In this document: positions 10,464 to 19,409 of the stretch, one piece after another
Numbering within the stretch: position 1 is the stretch's first letter
Layout: each line of letters begins with the position of its first letter
DNA from: Sulfuricurvum sp.
GTDB taxonomy: Bacteria; Campylobacterota; Campylobacteria; Campylobacterales; Sulfurimonadaceae
DNA: 44,360 bases
Direction of reading: 5' to 3'
Assembly: GCF_019163035.1 (NCBI RefSeq)
Contig: NZ_JAFLKV010000050.1
Location: 1-44,360, forward strand
Made by a program: the position numbers and the translations under genes
The notes under the pieces: model-generated
Told to the model about the DNA's origin: nothing
Seen by the model: the letters and a program-made list of their open reading frames with translations, nothing else
Databases searched by the model: none

Positions 10464-11672
10464 TTACAGCTTATTACTAAATACCACCTGATTACGTCCA
10501 CGCTCTTTTGCCGCATAGAGGTTAGTATCAGCAGTATGTATAAGGGCATCTTCTCCCATATCTACGGTAGGAACAATACAAATTCCCCCGATAGAGACAC
10601 TGAGGGTAGGGAGAATTTTGGAGCCTTTGTGCTCTATTTTTAGGTGTTCAATACTCGTACGTACTTTTTCGCCCATAATACGAGCATTTTTACAATCGGT
10701 ATCACTCAGGATGATTCCGAACTCTTCGCCGCCTAAACGAAATGGGTAATCTCCTGGACGCTGAAGAACTGTTTTAAGTACTTTGGAAACAGCTTGGAGG
10801 GCAAGGTCACCTTGCAAATGTCCGTAAGTATCGTTGTATTGCTTGAAAAAATCGATATCGAGCATCATAAAGACAAATGGGGTGTTAGAGCGTAATGCAC
10901 GTTTAAATTCACGTTCATATATCACATTAAAATAACGTCGATTGAACAGTGCGGTAAGTGAGTCTGTATAAGAAGCCTGTTCGAGTTTGAGATTGAGATG
11001 TTTGAGGGTTTCACTCGATTCGATGAGCTGTTGCTGTTGTACTTCAATACGGGAAAAGATCATCCATGCGAGCCCCATTACTAATGTTAAAATAACACCC
11101 AAAAAGAAAATAAGCTGCATCACAGCATTTTCATACTGTGTTAATAGCATTGAGTGTTCATATTTGGCTTCAGCGTTTTCATAACTAATGAGTTGAGAAA
11201 TAGTACTTTGAATAGATTGAATATTCTCATCCATAGTAATAAGAGAGAGCGGATGAGAGCGATCAGGATCATTGATCAAAGAGCGTACCTGAGTAAAATA
11301 ATTGTTAATACTTTGAATTTGAGTTTCGGTATAAGTTATATATGTCATCTCTTCAGGGCGCTTATGATGGGAAGTGTATGAGCCCCACAGCTGATTAATT
11401 CGCTCTAAAGAGGTAACAATCTTATCGCTCACTTGATCATCACTCATGCGTTGGTTATCCCATCGATAGATCGAAGAAGCGAGATCGTTATGGTAGGTAG
11501 CATTGATGCTATTCAACTCACTTAGAGGAAGGAGAGAGCCGAAATAGAGAGTATCCATATTTCTTTTAATATTTTGAATATTGATATAACCGATTAGTCC
11601 TACTACAACGAGACCAAAGCCCACGAGCAGTAACAAATAAAGTAATTTAGTTTTGAGGTTAAGTGATTTCAC
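10464..11672 (-). CDS. Membrane diguanylate cyclase with periplasmic four-helix-bundle (4HB_MCP-like) sensor
   Basis: Two TM segments flanking a helical sensor; GGDEF domain with RLGGEEFGIIL. Confidence 0.9.
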   Translation of the reverse strand: MKSLNLKTKLLYLLLLVGFGLVVVGLIGYINIQNIKRNMDTLYFGSLLPLSELNSINATYHNDLASSIYRWDNQRMSDDQVSDKIVTSLERINQLWGSYTSHHKRPEEMTYITYTETQIQSINNYFTQVRSLINDPDRSHPLSLITMDENIQSIQSTISQLISYENAEAKYEHSMLLTQYENAVMQLIFFLGVILTLVMGLAWMIFSRIEVQQQQLIESSETLKHLNLKLEQASYTDSLTALFNRRYFNVIYEREFKRALRSNTPFVFMMLDIDFFKQYNDTYGHLQGDLALQAVSKVLKTVLQRPGDYPFRLGGEEFGIILSDTDCKNARIMGEKVRTSIEHLKIEHKGSKILPTLSVSIGGICIVPTVDMGEDALIHTADTNLYAAKERGRNQVVFSNKL

Positions 11673-11765
11673 GGATTTAATTAATCTTTATTATATGGTT
11701 GTGGTATCTAAGCAACTCCTATACCAACAGAGATTATAATTTGATATTTTCAGCAGGAGGAAAAT

Positions 11766-12080
11766 ATGGCAAAACGACTCATAAAAGATGAACGGATTAA
11801 GACGATCATCCACAACATTGCCGACGATTTTCGTTTTTCTCATGAAACAGGCGATTATGCACTATTGTTTTACAAGAGCGATACGGAAGGGGTGATCCGT
11901 GGAGCTGATATCGATACGATGATCGAGTACCTCTCAACAGGACTTTCAGAGTTGCAAGATAATATCCAATGGCGACGCGATTTTCTGAGCGAAAACCACG
12001 GGGTCGATGAGATGCGAATGCTCGAAAATCTCGGTGTGATCGAGAAAGAATATCTTGATCTACTGGAATTTTTGCGTTAA
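11766..12080 (+). CDS. Hypothetical protein
   Basis: 104 aa ORF with upstream AGGAGG Shine-Dalgarno. Confidence 0.75.
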   Translation: MAKRLIKDERIKTIIHNIADDFRFSHETGDYALLFYKSDTEGVIRGADIDTMIEYLSTGLSELQDNIQWRRDFLSENHGVDEMRMLENLGVIEKEYLDLLEFLR

Positions 12081-12103
12081 GGTATTGAAAAAAGGAGAAG
12101 ATA

Positions 12104-12490
12104 ATGAATATCAAAACATTATTGGTTAGCAGTTTGATAGTTACATCGCTTAACTCAGCAGAGGATTTTAACAGCGAATTTAGTCATTTTGTTGGGGGAG
12201 CTTTATTAGCAGGAGGGGCTACGGCTATTGTCGATCATTATTATCCAGAAGATCGATCCGATAGAGGTACGATAGGATTTGTTATTAGTACGGCAGCAGT
12301 CCTTGTGGATCAAAGTATTCAATATGCTGAGTATGGGAATATTAGAGGGCAGTTATTGGATACTGCTGCGCATATAGCCGGTTCAGCGTTAGGGGCATTT
12401 ATTACGGATGAATATTTTTTGAGTCCTGTAATCCAAAACTCAAAAAGTGAAGGAGAGTATATCGGAGTGAGTCTCCGGCACGCTTTTTAG
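12104..12490 (+). CDS. Hypothetical secreted/membrane protein (weakly YfiM-like)
   Basis: Signal peptide, FSHFVGGALLAGGATAIVDHYYPEDRSD, Gly/Ala-rich helices; GGAG RBS. Confidence 0.65.
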   Translation: MNIKTLLVSSLIVTSLNSAEDFNSEFSHFVGGALLAGGATAIVDHYYPEDRSDRGTIGFVISTAAVLVDQSIQYAEYGNIRGQLLDTAAHIAGSALGAFITDEYFLSPVIQNSKSEGEYIGVSLRHAF

Positions 12491-12882
12491 TGTTTGTAAG
12501 GCTCTAACGGGAGTTTTTTCGCTATAGCGTATTGGATCCCCCCTTGTAAATCGATGACGCTGTAGCCCAGCTGTTTATCTAAAAAATTACCAACCATTTG
12601 GGTGCGGTTTCCGCTGTTGCAGATGAGGGCAAATTTTTCATTCTTTTTGACTATTTTGTTCAATTTCCCCAAAAAAAGTTCGGCGTTGTAATTACCTTGT
12701 TCGTCAAAAAAGGTAATAGGGATGGAACCTTTGATGAGTCCGGTCGTTTTCCACTCAGAGGGAGTCCGGATATCGATAATTTTGATTTTACTATCAAGTA
12801 GTTTTTGATCGATTGGCTGGCGGACATATTCGGCACTGAGTGTCGTAATCGTGAGTAATAAAGTGATAAGTGCTAAGCGCAT
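12487..12882 (-). CDS. Rhodanese-domain periplasmic protein
   Basis: Signal peptide; IIDIRTPSEW, FALICNSGNRTQMVGNFL active-site loop. Confidence 0.92.
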   Translation of the reverse strand: MRLALITLLLTITTLSAEYVRQPIDQKLLDSKIKIIDIRTPSEWKTTGLIKGSIPITFFDEQGNYNAELFLGKLNKIVKKNEKFALICNSGNRTQMVGNFLDKQLGYSVIDLQGGIQYAIAKKLPLEPYKH

Positions 12883-12942
12883 ATTGGCTCCTAATAGGTA
12901 TAATGGCGGTATTGTATCTATGAATGATTAATATGAGGTTTT

Positions 12943-13305
12943 ATGGGTGAATCTAAAACAGAAAATGCAAAACGGCTCCGGTATATTCGGTTACTTGGAC
13001 GTTTTATTAATGGAATACTCTCTTACCTAGCAAAAAGTGATAACCCAACCAAAGAACAGTATGACCAAAAAGTAGATATGAATTTTCGCTTTTTAGAAAA
13101 AAATGAAGCAGTTAAACTCTATAAAGATGAATACCTCGTCCTTGAAGCGCTAGGACAGAAGATTCTTGATTTCCGCGCCAGTGACGAACAGATAGAGACG
13201 ATCAAAGAGGAACTTTTTTACGCTCAAAACCAGTTGGAAAAACGGGTAAATGCCAGCCGCTATAAAAAATCAAAACACGATAACCATGCAACAGATGGGT
13301 GGTGA
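12943..13305 (+). CDS. Hypothetical protein
   Basis: 120 aa charged ORF filling the gap between neighbouring genes. Confidence 0.7.
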   Translation: MGESKTENAKRLRYIRLLGRFINGILSYLAKSDNPTKEQYDQKVDMNFRFLEKNEAVKLYKDEYLVLEALGQKILDFRASDEQIETIKEELFYAQNQLEKRVNASRYKKSKHDNHATDGW

Positions 13306-13863
13306 TTAAATAACCCCTAAATGTTCTAAGAGGATCTTGGTTCCCAATCCGATTAGGATAACTCCTCCGAGCATCTCCGCTTTACTCTCCAACAATGACC
13401 CCAGTTTTTTCCCGACATACACTGCAATGACACACAATGCAAAGGTGACTAACGCAATCACACCTGCCGCCGTATAGATATCAGTTTGTAAAAAGGCAAA
13501 CGTTATCCCGATTGCCATTGCATCGATACTGGTAGCGATACCGAGGGTAATGAGGGTTTTAGCGGAGAGATCGGTTACTTCGTCATCAAACTCATTTTGA
13601 TACGCTTCATAGAGCATTTTCCCACCTAATCCTACGAGGAGTATAAAGGCTATCCAGTGATCAAAGGATTGCACATATTCAGCAAAGCTAATTCCGATGA
13701 AATATCCAGCGACGGGCATGGCACCTTGGAAAAATCCGAAAACTGCGGCGGTAAAGATAGCTTTTGAAACTAAAAGATTTTTGTATTTAGAGCCGATTGC
13801 AATGGACACGGCGACAGAGTCCATCGCTAAAGCGACGGCGAGGATAAGGAGGGTTTCATTCAC
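13306..13863 (-). CDS. mntP: Manganese efflux pump MntP
   Basis: ALAMDSVAVSIAIGSK and ATSIDAMAIGITFAF motifs, six TM segments. Confidence 0.92.
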   Translation of the reverse strand: MNETLLILAVALAMDSVAVSIAIGSKYKNLLVSKAIFTAAVFGFFQGAMPVAGYFIGISFAEYVQSFDHWIAFILLVGLGGKMLYEAYQNEFDDEVTDLSAKTLITLGIATSIDAMAIGITFAFLQTDIYTAAGVIALVTFALCVIAVYVGKKLGSLLESKAEMLGGVILIGLGTKILLEHLGVI

Positions 13864-13923
13864 GGGAAGTCCTAAGCAATAAGTGCGGAATTATAGCGGA
13901 CTACATCCCGAATCGTTAAGGTT

Positions 13924-14988
13924 TTAGGAACAACACGATCCTCCCTTGCAGGATTTATCCTTTTTTTGAAACCGTTCTTGTACTAAATGCCATCCCATAA
14001 GCCCCAGCAGGAGAACAGCGGCACCCTCTTGGAGGATTCCGTGATGCTCATATAAGTCTACACTCATATTAATGGAGAAAGATTTAAATAATAGGTCGAT
14101 GGATGCGCCAAATACAATACTTCCGATTGCAATCACTGAGAGATAAATCACTAAAGCGCGTACTCCCAACATCGATTTGACCGCTCCCATCGTTACGGTA
14201 TTGGTAGCAGGTCCTGCACTTAAGAAGATAAAGGCGGCACCTGGAGAAACTCCAGCAATGAGGAGAGAAGCGGCTATCGGAAGCGATTCGGTAGCGCATA
14301 CATACATGGGGACGGCGATCGCTACGGCTATCAGATAGCTTAAAATGAGATTGTCATTAAAAAGTTCTTGAAGATTAGAGGGGATAGCTGCTGTAATAAA
14401 GGCACCGATTAATAATCCCCAAAAGAGAGGTTTGCTAAAGCTTCCCAACAGTGTTACCAAGCCGTAGTGAAATACAGCCACTATTGAAAATGGCTTTTTA
14501 GCTTCTATTTGAGTCCCTTGGATAATCTTTGGAGTAGATTCCGGTGCTGTCGATGTGAAAACAACCCATTGTTTATTAACCTCTTTTGGCTCAAACATAT
14601 TCATGAGCATTCCAGCAACAATAGCAATAATGACAGAAGTGAAAACGCGGTAAAGGGTAAATATCCCTCCGAACATCCCAAAGGTCGCCAATATAGAATC
14701 TATCCCCGTGATCGGAGTGGAGATCAAAAATGACATCGTTGCCCCTTTAGAAGCTCCGTTACGGCGAAGTGATGCGGCAAAAGGGATAACACTGCAAGAA
14801 CATAGTGGAAGTGGTGTTCCAAATAGGGCTGCTTTGTAGATAGACCCGTGAGTATTGGAGCCTAAATGCTTTTGAACCCATTTTTCACTGATGATCTGGT
14901 GCAATACCCCTGCCGCCAAGAGACCAAATAGGATATAAATCCCCATATTAACACTTAAGTGCCAAAATGCTTCGAAAATCAAATACAT
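13924..14988 (-). CDS. SO_0444-like Cu/Zn efflux permease (DUF318/ArsP-like)
   Basis: GTPLPLCSCSVIPFAASLRRNGASKGATMSFLISTPITG motif, multiple TM segments, Cys-rich C-terminus CKGGSCCS. Confidence 0.85.
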   Translation of the reverse strand: MYLIFEAFWHLSVNMGIYILFGLLAAGVLHQIISEKWVQKHLGSNTHGSIYKAALFGTPLPLCSCSVIPFAASLRRNGASKGATMSFLISTPITGIDSILATFGMFGGIFTLYRVFTSVIIAIVAGMLMNMFEPKEVNKQWVVFTSTAPESTPKIIQGTQIEAKKPFSIVAVFHYGLVTLLGSFSKPLFWGLLIGAFITAAIPSNLQELFNDNLILSYLIAVAIAVPMYVCATESLPIAASLLIAGVSPGAAFIFLSAGPATNTVTMGAVKSMLGVRALVIYLSVIAIGSIVFGASIDLLFKSFSINMSVDLYEHHGILQEGAAVLLLGLMGWHLVQERFQKKDKSCKGGSCCS

Positions 14989-15075
14989 CTGATGCTCCTG
15001 AAAATAATAACTATTATCGAATTCTAAACATTTTGACTTAATTTGTTCTTATGAAATGAATGGGGCTAAGATAGG

Positions 15076-15996
15076 TTACTCTTGATTTATCTCAACCGTA
15101 ATGTGTACCAGCTCTTCATGAATCGATAAAGCTTCACGAAAATCATTTGGACACATTCCATTATTGCTTTGCAAAGAGAGGATAACGGAGTATTTCCCTT
15201 TTCCCACTCGCCATACATGTAAATCTTTGATGTGTGCTTCGGGATCAACTTGTACAATTACCTCACGGACTTCTTCAACAACAGGATCATCCATATGGGC
15301 ATCGAGAAGAATTCGTCCCGTATCCCGTAGCAGTCCAGCTGCCCACACACTCACTAATATTCCCCCTACAATCCCCATAGCCGGATCGAGCCATGAAGCG
15401 CCCCAAAGCTTTCCCGCCACCAAAGCGATTATCGCCAATACCGAAGTCGCAGCATCCGCTAATACGTGGAGATAAGCAGAACGTAGGTTGAGATCATGAT
15501 TATGTCCATGATGATCGTGATGGTGCCCATGGTCATGATGATTATCCCCCAGTAACCATGCTGTGATAAGATTGATAAATAACCCAATTAAAGCAACTAT
15601 GATGGCTTCGTTGTAGTGGATAGTAACCGGTTCTATTAGACGTTCCGCTGATTGATAAAACATGAATAGAGCAACTGCAATTAAGAAAAGGGCGCTGGTA
15701 TATCCCGCTAATACCTCGATCTTCCATGTGCCGAATGCAAATCGATTATCTCGTGCATATCGGCGTGCCAAAACATAGGCTCCTACCGAAAGTCCAAGGG
15801 CAAGGGCATGAGTGCTCATATGCCATCCATCGGCAAGAAGTGCCATTGACCCGTAATAATATCCACCGATAATTTCAGCGACCATCATTACCACTGTTAA
15901 GATAACGGCGTATCGAGTTTTACCCTCAGCTACAGGGTTCCCTTCATCAAACTGGTGGGAGTGATTCCAGCGTTCGGCAGAAGATGAAATGTCCAT
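15076..15996 (-). CDS. CDF cation efflux transporter (DmeF/CzcD-like)
   Basis: ALLADGWHMSTHALALG, His-rich linker DNHHDHGHHHDHHGHNHD, second metal site SAYLHVLADAATSVLAI. Confidence 0.92.
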   Translation of the reverse strand: MDISSSAERWNHSHQFDEGNPVAEGKTRYAVILTVVMMVAEIIGGYYYGSMALLADGWHMSTHALALGLSVGAYVLARRYARDNRFAFGTWKIEVLAGYTSALFLIAVALFMFYQSAERLIEPVTIHYNEAIIVALIGLFINLITAWLLGDNHHDHGHHHDHHGHNHDLNLRSAYLHVLADAATSVLAIIALVAGKLWGASWLDPAMGIVGGILVSVWAAGLLRDTGRILLDAHMDDPVVEEVREVIVQVDPEAHIKDLHVWRVGKGKYSVILSLQSNNGMCPNDFREALSIHEELVHITVEINQE

Positions 15997-16085
15997 AAAA
16001 TTTTGTCCTGTATTAAAAGTAGAGTTTTATATCCTAATAGACTTGAAAGAGACTAAAATATGAGTATTAGTTCAAGAATTACAAA

Positions 16086-16271
16086 TTATTTTCGAGTATT
16101 ACAATCGGTATCTTTACCAAAAATACATCGCCCATTAAAAATCAGTTTTCGGATAAAAAAGAAAAGGGAAACGGAGGCAAGAAGTCCGCTAATAATTGCA
16201 TGAGGAATAAGCCCCTGAGAGAAAAAAGAGAGGGTCGCTACGATAAAGGCAAAGGTTAAAATGAGACACAT
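16086..16271 (-). CDS. Small membrane protein of unknown function
   Basis: 61 aa, two hydrophobic segments, C-terminal Cys pair (GRCIFGKDTDCNTRK); no family recognised. Confidence 0.5.
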   Translation of the reverse strand: MCLILTFAFIVATLSFFSQGLIPHAIISGLLASVSLFFFIRKLIFNGRCIFGKDTDCNTRK

Positions 16272-16283
16272 GGATTAACTTCT

Positions 16284-17027
16284 TCAGGGGATACGGTTAA
16301 GATGCTCTTTGACATCACTAAGACGGATAAAACTGAAACTTTGTGCTTTGAGTTTGGTAATACCCTCCACTATACCCGCTCGAGTTCCACTTTCAGGGTG
16401 GTTCATGTGAAAAATAACGATATCACCGCTGTGCACACTTTCAAGCTGTTGCGCTACTTTGGCTGGACTAAAGGTTGCCCCTGCATCCCCTAACACACTG
16501 AACCCGGCTATTTCAACTCCATTTTTATGCGCTATGGAAACGGCTTGTTCATCGTAATAGGCAGTTCCTGATCGGAAAAATCGTGGCCGTTTTCCCGTGA
16601 GTTTTTCGATCAGATCTCCGTTCGCGTTGATCTCATGTTCCACCTCTTCGACGGATGCAGTACCGACTATGTTATAAATGCTTTTTCCATTCACGGAGAG
16701 GGGGCGGTGTGCGGTACCGTGATTGGCAATTTCAAATAGAGGATTAGTTGCTAATTGGATAAAAATTTCAGGGTTACTTTGTATCCATCGTGAGTTGATA
16801 AAGAGGGTCGCTGGGATACGGTTTTCATTGAGAAAGTTGATAAGTTCGGTATCGTATTGTGAACTTTTTACACTCCCTCCGCATGCATCGAAGGTGAGGG
16901 CAATCTGTTTTTTGGGAGAGTTAAAGCTAGTAACAACACCGGTTACATTTTCACCCCATTGTACAGGTTCATCTGCAAATAGATAAAAAGGGATCAAAAA
17001 GAGAAATAAAGTTATCAGTTTTGCCAT
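16284..17027 (-). CDS. Polysaccharide deacetylase family protein
   Basis: NodB-like motifs IALTFDACGG, NHGTAHRPL, FFRSGTAYYDE. Confidence 0.9.
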   Translation of the reverse strand: MAKLITLFLFLIPFYLFADEPVQWGENVTGVVTSFNSPKKQIALTFDACGGSVKSSQYDTELINFLNENRIPATLFINSRWIQSNPEIFIQLATNPLFEIANHGTAHRPLSVNGKSIYNIVGTASVEEVEHEINANGDLIEKLTGKRPRFFRSGTAYYDEQAVSIAHKNGVEIAGFSVLGDAGATFSPAKVAQQLESVHSGDIVIFHMNHPESGTRAGIVEGITKLKAQSFSFIRLSDVKEHLNRIP

Positions 17028-17159
17028 TTTGAATACCTTTGAAGCGATATATAAAATTGTAGCGCAGCTGTAGAAAAGAAGAGCTTTATCCCATTTTAAG
17101 AGACACTTTAAAGCTTATCAGATATTATGCTTTAAGATTTTCATAAAAAATATTTAATA

Positions 17160-17199
17160 TATAAACGTTATAAATATTATTATATTTATAACGTTTATA
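17160..17199. repeat. Inverted repeat: 17-bp perfect arms, 6-nt loop
   Basis: TATAAACGTTATAAATA-TTATTA-TATTTATAACGTTTATA, 16 nt upstream of the 17215 ATG. Confidence 0.85.
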
Positions 17200-17214
17200 A
17201 AAAAATGGAAAAAC

Positions 17215-19188
17215 ATGTCACACAAAACGACCTATACAAAGATCGCTGCAAAAATCATTTTTGTAACCATGTTTTTGACCCTAATTGTTGCCTATTTTTA
17301 TGGTGAGTATATGAAAAAGGATGCCATTTCCAATCTAGCCCATATTGATGCGAAAAAAACGAGTAAACTTGTTTTTGAAGCGCTCTATTCTGCGATGCAG
17401 AGAGGATGGAACAAAGATGATTTAGAAGAGATTATTAGTCGTCTTAATAGTGTTGATAAGAATATGAAAGTTAATGTATATCGAAGTGCAATCGTTGCAG
17501 AGCGTTTTGGAGAAATCGAAAAAGATAAGCTAGCACGTGAATCAAATGTTGATATTGTAAAAGCAATTAAAGGCACGGAAGTTCTAAATATTTCCAATTC
17601 AGAATTTATCAAATTCTATTATCCCGTCGTTGCGAAAGATGCTTGTTTAAAGTGTCACACAAATGCTAATATAGGAGATGTTCTAGGTGTGATCGATGTA
17701 TCGTATCCTATTGATGATTTGAAAGTTTCACTCAGTGAAATGATTAACTTTTTCATTATCTTCATCATTGTATTTTCACTTATTGTCTATTTGGCTATTT
17801 TTATTGAACTTAAACAGTATTTGATTAAACCGATTAAAAACTTTGCGAATGTCATAAAGAATATCACCGCATCACATGATATGAAAAAACGGGTAGAGGT
17901 GAATGATAATATCGAAGAGATTGACTCGATAAAAGACATTTTCAACAGTATGCTCGACTCAATAGAACACCAATTTTATTTTGATAGTTTAACAGGGCTA
18001 GAAAATCGGAGAATGTTGACCGAGAAACTCGAAGAGAAGCAGAATGTTTTTTTAATGATTATTAATATTGATGGGTTTCAAGAGTTCAATGATCTTTATG
18101 GAGATCCTGCCGGAGATTTGATTTTACAAGAGTTTGCCCTATTTTTACAAGAGATAATGCCTAAAAAAGAGGGACTTTATCGATTGCATTCGGATGAATT
18201 CGCCCATTTGTGCAACAGTGGTATGGATATCCATGAGTTTAAACTTTTTGCATCATTGGTAAGTGAAAAAATTTCCCAAAAAAGTTTTACGATCAGTGAG
18301 AAAGGGGAGATCAGTTTAAGTGCAACCATTGGTATATCTTATGGCTCTGAGTTATTGCTTATGAATGCGGATATCGCTCTTAAATTGGCGAAGAAAAATA
18401 AAAAGAATTTTTTGATTTATGATGAGACGATGGCGATGGCAAAAGAATATGAGAAAAATTTTGACTGGACAAAGCGTCTCAAAAAAGCGATTGAAGAGGA
18501 TAGAATCGTCCCTGTTTTTCAACCAATTGTTGATACTAAAACCGAAAAAATAGTGAAATATGAAGCGCTGATGAGAATAGTAGACGATCAAGGGTTATTT
18601 ATAGCACCGATCCATTTTCTGGAACTTGCAAAGAAAAATAAACTGTATCATCAGCTAACCAAGATAATCATAGAAAAAACATTCAATAAATTTGAGAACT
18701 TGCCCTATATAGTATCGATCAATATTTCGGTGGAAGATATTTTGAATAAAGAGATATACAACTTTATCATCAAAAAATTAGAAGAGAGTCAGATAGGGGA
18801 AAAAATTGTTTTTGAGATTATAGAATCGGAGGGGATCGAAAACTTTGATCAAGTGTTAGAGTTTATCAATGATGTCAAACGATTCGGTGTCAAAATCTCT
18901 ATCGATGATTTTGGTACAGGATACTCGAATTTTGAGTATCTTATGAAATTAAAAGTAGATTATATAAAAATAGACGGGTCGATGATCAAAAATATCGACA
19001 GCGATAAAAACTCGCAGATGATTACAAAATCGATCGTTAGTTTTGCAAAAAGTATGAATATCAAGACCGTTGCCGAGTTTGTCCACTCTAAAAATGTATG
19101 TGAAAAGGTCAAAGAAATGGATGTCGATTTTTCACAGGGGTATTATTTTGGAGAACCGACCGATTTGATTATTCCGTTTTCTCTTTGA
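17215..19188 (+). CDS. Membrane GGDEF-EAL protein with periplasmic DUF3365/Tll0287-like CxxCH domain
   Basis: KDACLKCHTNANIGDVLGVIDV (CxxCH), HAMP-like region, degenerate GGDEF (LHSDEF), conserved EAL (YEALMRI, IDDFGTGYSNFEYLMKLKVDYIKIDGSMI). Confidence 0.9.
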   Translation: MSHKTTYTKIAAKIIFVTMFLTLIVAYFYGEYMKKDAISNLAHIDAKKTSKLVFEALYSAMQRGWNKDDLEEIISRLNSVDKNMKVNVYRSAIVAERFGEIEKDKLARESNVDIVKAIKGTEVLNISNSEFIKFYYPVVAKDACLKCHTNANIGDVLGVIDVSYPIDDLKVSLSEMINFFIIFIIVFSLIVYLAIFIELKQYLIKPIKNFANVIKNITASHDMKKRVEVNDNIEEIDSIKDIFNSMLDSIEHQFYFDSLTGLENRRMLTEKLEEKQNVFLMIINIDGFQEFNDLYGDPAGDLILQEFALFLQEIMPKKEGLYRLHSDEFAHLCNSGMDIHEFKLFASLVSEKISQKSFTISEKGEISLSATIGISYGSELLLMNADIALKLAKKNKKNFLIYDETMAMAKEYEKNFDWTKRLKKAIEEDRIVPVFQPIVDTKTEKIVKYEALMRIVDDQGLFIAPIHFLELAKKNKLYHQLTKIIIEKTFNKFENLPYIVSINISVEDILNKEIYNFIIKKLEESQIGEKIVFEIIESEGIENFDQVLEFINDVKRFGVKISIDDFGTGYSNFEYLMKLKVDYIKIDGSMIKNIDSDKNSQMITKSIVSFAKSMNIKTVAEFVHSKNVCEKVKEMDVDFSQGYYFGEPTDLIIPFSL

Positions 19189-19324
19189 TATAATTTGCCC
19201 CTTGGTTCACTTTAGACTTTGTCCAATCGACTGAGTTGGTGGTATCTTCTTTAACGCCGTTCCATGTGGCGGCACAGCCTGATAAAAAAACTAAAGTTAG
19301 TAGAAGAGAGAGTATATATTTCAT
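19169..19324 (-). CDS. Small entericidin-like lipoprotein (51 aa)
   Basis: MKYILSLLLTLVFLSGCAATWNGVKEDTTNSVDWTKSKVNQGANYIKEKTE: lipobox LSGC, AGAGG Shine-Dalgarno; below the ORF-track length cut-off. Confidence 0.8.
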   Translation of the reverse strand: MKYILSLLLTLVFLSGCAATWNGVKEDTTNSVDWTKSKVNQGANYIKEKTE

Positions 19325-19409
19325 GAGATTACCTCTGAGCTTAAAATTATAAAATTTTATCTCAAGAATGTTAACGTAGAAAAAGGGATTTGATTCTGGG
19401 GTGAGAAAT

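Noticed and set aside
15480-15545. Repetitive CAT/ATG-rich stretch (catgatgatcgtgatggtgcccatggtcatgatgatt)
   Set aside because: Encodes the His-rich metal-binding linker of the CDF transporter, not a CRISPR or satellite.
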